A stretch of DNA of 55,636 nt from JBBQVO01 sp038211505 (GTDB taxonomy: Bacteria; Chloroflexota; Dehalococcoidia; DSTF01; JACRBR01). The DNA lies in the NCBI GenBank assembly GCA_038211505.1, contig JBBQVO010000002.1, positions 1 through 55,636 of the forward strand, in the 5' to 3' direction. Below, one piece after another: positions 52,443-55,636 of this stretch (position 1 is the stretch's first letter; each line of letters begins with the position of its first letter). Under the pieces are notes generated by a model. It ran no database searches. It was not told the origin of the DNA and worked only from the letters and a program-made list of their open reading frames with translations. Both the position numbers and the translations under genes were made by a program.

Positions 52443-53438
52443 CTATTTCTTGCTGGTCTTTTTCGCGGCGGGCTTGGCGGCCGGTTTCGCCGCGGTCTTC
52501 GTCGACGCCTTCGCGGCCGACTTCGTCGCGACTTTCGGCGGCGTGGGTGCCGGCTTCGGCGACGGCGGGATCGATGACGCGGGGACGCCGTCGCGGAACT
52601 GCTTCATCAGGTCGATGTTCGGCTTGTCGGGGCCTTTGCCGGCGCCATCGATCTTATAGCCGGGCACTTCCAGCAGGAACGGCACGTGCGCCAGACCCGG
52701 ATGCGTCGCCAGCGCGGCGAAGCCTTCGCGGCCGATGTGGCCCTCACCGATGTTCTCGTGCAGGTCGCGTCCGGCGCCGAGCGGCGTTTTGGAGTCGTTG
52801 CAGTGGATCGCGGCGACGTTCGTGAGACCGATCTCGCGATCGAGTTGATCGACCGTCGCGGCGACGGCGTCCGGCGTGCTGAGATCGTAGCCGGCGGCGA
52901 AGGCGTGGCAGGTGTCGATGCAGACTTTGGCGCGCGGGTTGTCGATGCGACGCAGGATCTCGCCCAGCTCGGTGAACTTGCCGCCGATGGTGTCACCGTG
53001 GCCGGCGCTATTCTCGAAGATCATCAGCGTCTCCGGCGGCGTCTCGTCGAGAACCTGCGTCGAGGCGTCGCAGATCTGCTCGAACACGGCTTCGAATCCG
53101 AGGCCTTTCGAGCTGCCGGTGTGAAAGATGATGCCGATCGCGCCGACGCGCCCGGCGATGTTGAGGCTGCTGCGCAATGTGCTCGCCGATGTCTTGAAGA
53201 TCTTCGCGTCGCCGCTGGCGAGATTCATCAGGTACTTGCCGTGGATGAACACGGGCCCGATGCCCGACGCCTCGTGCGCCTCGCGGAATCGCGCGACTTC
53301 GTCATCGTCGAAGCGGCCGGTGCCCCATTGTTGTGGCGCTGATTCGAACATCTGCAGGCATTCGGCGCCGATCGCCGAAGCGCGCTCGAACGCAGTGTGA
53401 ATGCCGCCGGCGGTGGAGACGTGAGCGCCGATCTTCAT
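52443..53438 (-). CDS. nfo: Endonuclease IV with Lys/Ala-rich tail
   Basis: A 331-residue AP endonuclease (Nfo) that cleaves abasic sites in base-excision repair with a trinuclear zinc site. The TIM-barrel signatures are KIGAHVSTAGGIHTAFERAS, FENSAGHGDTIGGKFTEL, CIDTCHAFAAGYD, IHCNDSKTPLGAGRDLHENI, GHIGREGF and FLLEVPGYKIDG. About 42 residues at the end (KPAPTPPKVATKSAAKASTK ... AAKPAAKKTSKK) form a histone H1-like basic tail not found in standard Nfo. AGGAGA lies about 9 nt before the ATG at 53438. Confidence 0.93.
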   Translation of the reverse strand: MKIGAHVSTAGGIHTAFERASAIGAECLQMFESAPQQWGTGRFDDDEVARFREAHEASGIGPVFIHGKYLMNLASGDAKIFKTSASTLRSSLNIAGRVGAIGIIFHTGSSKGLGFEAVFEQICDASTQVLDETPPETLMIFENSAGHGDTIGGKFTELGEILRRIDNPRAKVCIDTCHAFAAGYDLSTPDAVAATVDQLDREIGLTNVAAIHCNDSKTPLGAGRDLHENIGEGHIGREGFAALATHPGLAHVPFLLEVPGYKIDGAGKGPDKPNIDLMKQFRDGVPASSIPPSPKPAPTPPKVATKSAAKASTKTAAKPAAKPAAKKTSKK

Positions 53439-53593
53439 GTCGTGAAATCTCCTGATCTTGTTCGGGTGATCATTCCATGAATCGCGACGATACGGAAGCG
53501 TTCGAGTGTAGGCGCGAACCTGTGGGTCGGGCGTCAGCGCGGTCCGCTCATTGGCCACCGTCGTGAATCAAGCACTGATCGCGCGCAAACCGC

Positions 53594-53611
53594 GCGGGCT
53601 GGAAAGCCCGC
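53594..53611. repeat. GCGGGCTGGAAAGCCCGC hairpin
   Basis: A 7-bp stem with a GGAA loop, followed by ACTACAGTCG. Such XXGGCTGGAAAGCCXX hairpins recur in many bacterial genomes and are probably interspersed repeats. It lies in the 202-base gap between nfo and the HMA gene. Confidence 0.5.
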
Positions 53612-53640
53612 ACTACAGTCGGTGTACATCGAGCACACAC

Positions 53641-53979
53641 TCAGATGTGTTGCCCGGGATGATCGTTGCGGGCGCGGATGGCGTTCGCGACGCGCTCGAT
53701 CGCGCGCCGCAAGGGCTTGCCGCCGACGACGGACGCGACCGCGCGCTCGTAGTCGTCGGCGGTGCGCGGCGTGCCTTCGATTGTGGCAATACCGCTGTCG
53801 AAGTTGACGGTCACGTGGCGGACGCCGTCCAGACCGCGAAGCGCCTGCTTCGTGCGGACGGCGCAGACGCTGCTACAGACGAGGCCGTCGACGCGCAGAC
53901 GCGTCACGTCGCCCGCCACCGACTCGATATGCGTCGTCGGATTCACCAGCGCGCGATGCCATTTGAATCGCGTCTTCAT
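53641..53979 (-). CDS. Heavy-metal-associated (HMA) domain protein
   Basis: A 112-residue protein with one ferredoxin-like HMA domain: TRLRVDGLVCSSVCAVRTKQ, then GVRHVTVNFDSGIATIEGTP. HMA domains carry Cu or other soft metals via CxxC; here Cys35 and Cys39 are spaced by three residues (CSSVC). A C-terminal helix (PLRRAIERVANAIRARND) follows. It stands alone, without a P-type ATPase nearby. TATACT ends 6 nt before the ATG and there is no ribosome-binding site. The frame opens upstream to 54030. Confidence 0.82.
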   Translation of the reverse strand: MKTRFKWHRALVNPTTHIESVAGDVTRLRVDGLVCSSVCAVRTKQALRGLDGVRHVTVNFDSGIATIEGTPRTADDYERAVASVVGGKPLRRAIERVANAIRARNDHPGQHI

Positions 53980-53985
53980 CAGCAG

Positions 53986-53991
53986 AGTATA
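53986..53991 (-). promoter_or_regulatory. Leaderless-type -10 box (TATACT) of the HMA gene
   Basis: TATACT on the minus strand, then CTGCTG, then the ATG; no Shine-Dalgarno. Confidence 0.6.
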
Positions 53992-54099
53992 CCGGTGCAA
54001 AGGAGTCGCGAGTTCGCAGTGACGCGGCATTTGTCGCAGCCGGCGAAGGCGCGGCGAGCAGCGCCCCTACGTCGCGAACAATGCTTCTGAAATGATGCC

Positions 54100-55251
54100 T
54101 TACAGCCCAAGTTCGCGGAGCAGCGCTTCGCGATGCTGATCGAGGGCGGGCGCCGGCGCGCGCGTCGCCGGATCATCGAACGCGGACATCTTCATCGGGT
54201 TGCCGGCCATGTGCAGCTCTCCGACGTCGGGATCCTCGGCGGTGACGACCATGTTGCGCGACAGCACCTGCGGATCGGACAGCACTTGTCCGACATCCTG
54301 GATGGGGCCGCACGGGATGCCGGCCTCTTCGAGGACACGCAGCCACGCGGCGGCATCGCGCGACGCGAGCGCGCGCTCGATCTCGATCTTCAGCTCAGCG
54401 TGATGCTCGGTGCGCAGCGCGTTCGATGCGAAGCGCGCGTCGGCGGCGACGTCGGTCGCGTCGAGTACGCCGCACAGTCGCGCGAAGAGCACGTCATTGC
54501 CGGCGGCGATGACGATGTGGCGATCGGCGGTCGCGTACGCCTCGAACGGCGTGATCGACGGATGGCGCGCGCCGATCGGGCCGGGCACCTCGCCCGTCGC
54601 GAAGTAGCGGGCGATTGCATTCTCGAGGATCGCCACCTGCGCATCGAGCATCGCCACATCGATCATCATGCCTTCGCCGGTGCGCTCGCGATGGTACAGC
54701 GCGGCGTTGACGGCGGTGGCGGTGAAGAGGCCGGCGGTGATATCGCCGACTGACGTGCCGACCCGCGTCGGCGGGCCGCCGGGATGGCCCGTCAGGCTCA
54801 TGATGCCGCCCATCGCCTGCACGACCATGTCGTACGCCGGTCGCTTGCTGTACGGCCCGCTCTGCCCGAACCCGGAGGTCGCGGCGTAGATCAGGCGCGG
54901 GTGTGCGGCGTGCAGCGCGTCCCAGCCGTAGCCGAGCTTTGCGAGCGTGCCGGCGCGGAAGTTCTCAGCGAGGATGTCGGCGCGCGCGAGCAGACGATCA
55001 AAGATCGCGCGATCGGCGTTGGACTTGAGGTCAAGAGCGATGCTCTCTTTGCCGTGGTTGAGCGACATGAAGTACGCCGATTTGCCGTCGATGAACGGGC
55101 CGATGTGCCGCGCGTCATCGCCGCGCCCCGGCGTCTCGACCTTGATGACGCGCGCGCCGAGATCGGCGAGCAGCATCGTGCAGTACGGCCCCGCCAGCAC
55201 GCGCGTGAGGTCGACGACGGTAATGCCGGTGAGCGGGCCTGTTACGGGCAT
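54100..55251 (-). CDS. CaiB/BaiF family CoA-transferase (class III)
   Basis: A 383-residue class III CoA-transferase that moves CoA between organic acids through an enzyme anhydride. The nucleotide-like start LTGITVVDLTRVLAGPYCTM is followed by ARVIKVETPGRGDDARHIGP, SLNHGKESIALDLKS and the catalytic Asp in KRPAYDMVVQAMGGIMSLTG. GTSVGDITAGLFTATAVNAA and RTGEGMMIDVAMLDAQ complete the pattern. AGGAC lies 6 nt before the ATG at 55251; the upstream frame runs through a repeat. Substrates unknown; the nearby acyl-CoA enzymes at 7-10 kb and 16-17.6 kb make organic-acid catabolism plausible. Confidence 0.94.
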   Translation of the reverse strand: MPVTGPLTGITVVDLTRVLAGPYCTMLLADLGARVIKVETPGRGDDARHIGPFIDGKSAYFMSLNHGKESIALDLKSNADRAIFDRLLARADILAENFRAGTLAKLGYGWDALHAAHPRLIYAATSGFGQSGPYSKRPAYDMVVQAMGGIMSLTGHPGGPPTRVGTSVGDITAGLFTATAVNAALYHRERTGEGMMIDVAMLDAQVAILENAIARYFATGEVPGPIGARHPSITPFEAYATADRHIVIAAGNDVLFARLCGVLDATDVAADARFASNALRTEHHAELKIEIERALASRDAAAWLRVLEEAGIPCGPIQDVGQVLSDPQVLSRNMVVTAEDPDVGELHMAGNPMKMSAFDDPATRAPAPALDQHREALLRELGL

Positions 55252-55381
55252 TCGCTGTCCTGTTGGAACTAAGATGGCTCGCGTATTGCGCGGACGATGC
55301 CGGTTCCACAGATTTTCACAGATGAATGGATGTGGCGGGAGTGGCGCTCGCCACTGCATTCCGCGAGAAGCGGAGGCGACT

Positions 55382-55553
55382 GTCATTCTGAGCGCAGCGA
55401 AGAATCTCTCCGGTGACACCAAACCATGCATCGCTTAAAGTTTCGCCTTGGTCGTCGACGTGTCGCTGCCGCTTTCCCGCAACAGCCAGCTGAGACGATG
55501 CACGATGTTGCACCGCCGTGTTCGTGATATCGGAGAGATTCTTCGCTGCGCTC
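55382..55553. repeat. GTCATTCTGAGCG repeat pair, copy 4
   Basis: The left arm (55382-55410) and an inverted right arm that breaks off at CTGCGCTC (55533-55553) are 122 bp apart. The GGGCGGCC block is not seen in the remaining 83 bases of the window. The rest of the region 55252-55636 shows no gene; a TTCCACAGATTTTCACAGAT fragment lies at 55306-55325. Confidence 0.75.
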
Positions 55554-55636
55554 CCACGAAAATAGCCACGACGGCGGTGAGACAGGTTCGGATTTTGGCG
55601 CGCGAGCAGGGGGTTCGTGCGCGTGTTCCGGTGAGA

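Overview
This 55.6 kb window is a densely coded, high-GC bacterial chromosome segment with about 56 protein genes and no rRNA, tRNA or CRISPR array that I can see. The best guess for the host is a Chloroflexota bacterium (Dehalococcoidia-like), with another high-GC monoderm as the alternative. This is inference from the gene mix: a GreA with a long N-terminal extension, a UbiA enzyme of the decaprenyl-phosphate phosphoribosyltransferase type, an LCP cell-wall ligase, an LPXTG-anchored protein, several Thr/Pro-rich lipoproteins, an Rv1747-like FHA-ABC transporter, many leaderless-type promoters, and interspersed GTCATTCTGAGCG-type repeats. No marker gene here settles the phylum.

Layout. 0-7 kb: the end of rsmE, an SDR oxidoreductase, a PNPOx-like flavoprotein, a CDF cation transporter, an MFS exporter, a Yip1-like membrane protein, rsmG, and a divergent greA-like gene with a clear sigma70 promoter. 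7-18 kb: acyl-CoA metabolism (crotonase, acyl-CoA ligase, acyl-CoA carboxylase beta subunit), an Arg/Gly-rich protein, a coupled phhB-dedA pair, two methyltransferases and the UbiA prenyltransferase. 18-25 kb: ybeY, msrA, a lipoprotein, cinA, a PfkB kinase and the pcrA/uvrD helicase. 25-28.6 kb: an accessory-looking stretch with a flavin-dependent monooxygenase, a nucleotidyltransferase-like protein, a chimeric LuxR-HTH/metalloprotease ORF and an LPXTG surface protein. 28.6-36 kb: cysE-cysS, ispF, an NmrA-like protein, an LCP protein, a PuuD-like amidotransferase and a TPR protein. 36-45 kb: an MBL hydrolase followed by modB-modC, an orphan branched-chain-type binding lipoprotein, a two-component system, a NUDIX hydrolase and a SufR-like regulator divergent from a LURP-one-like gene. 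45-55.6 kb: a secreted TIM-barrel-like protein, a DUF2277 gene, a lipoprotein, a LysR regulator, the FHA-ABC transporter coupled to a lipoprotein hydrolase, an endonuclease IV with a histone-like tail, an HMA-domain protein and a CaiB/BaiF CoA-transferase.

Three signals stand out. (1) A compound repeat of about 190-235 bp occurs three times in the same internal order, and half or partial copies occur elsewhere; it looks like a non-autonomous mobile or MITE-like element. (2) At least eight genes have a TANNNT box ending 6-7 nt before the start codon, the geometry of leaderless transcription. (3) At 26.9-28.6 kb a LuxR-type helix-turn-helix start is joined in frame to the zinc-site half of a metalloprotease, next to a sortase-type surface protein.
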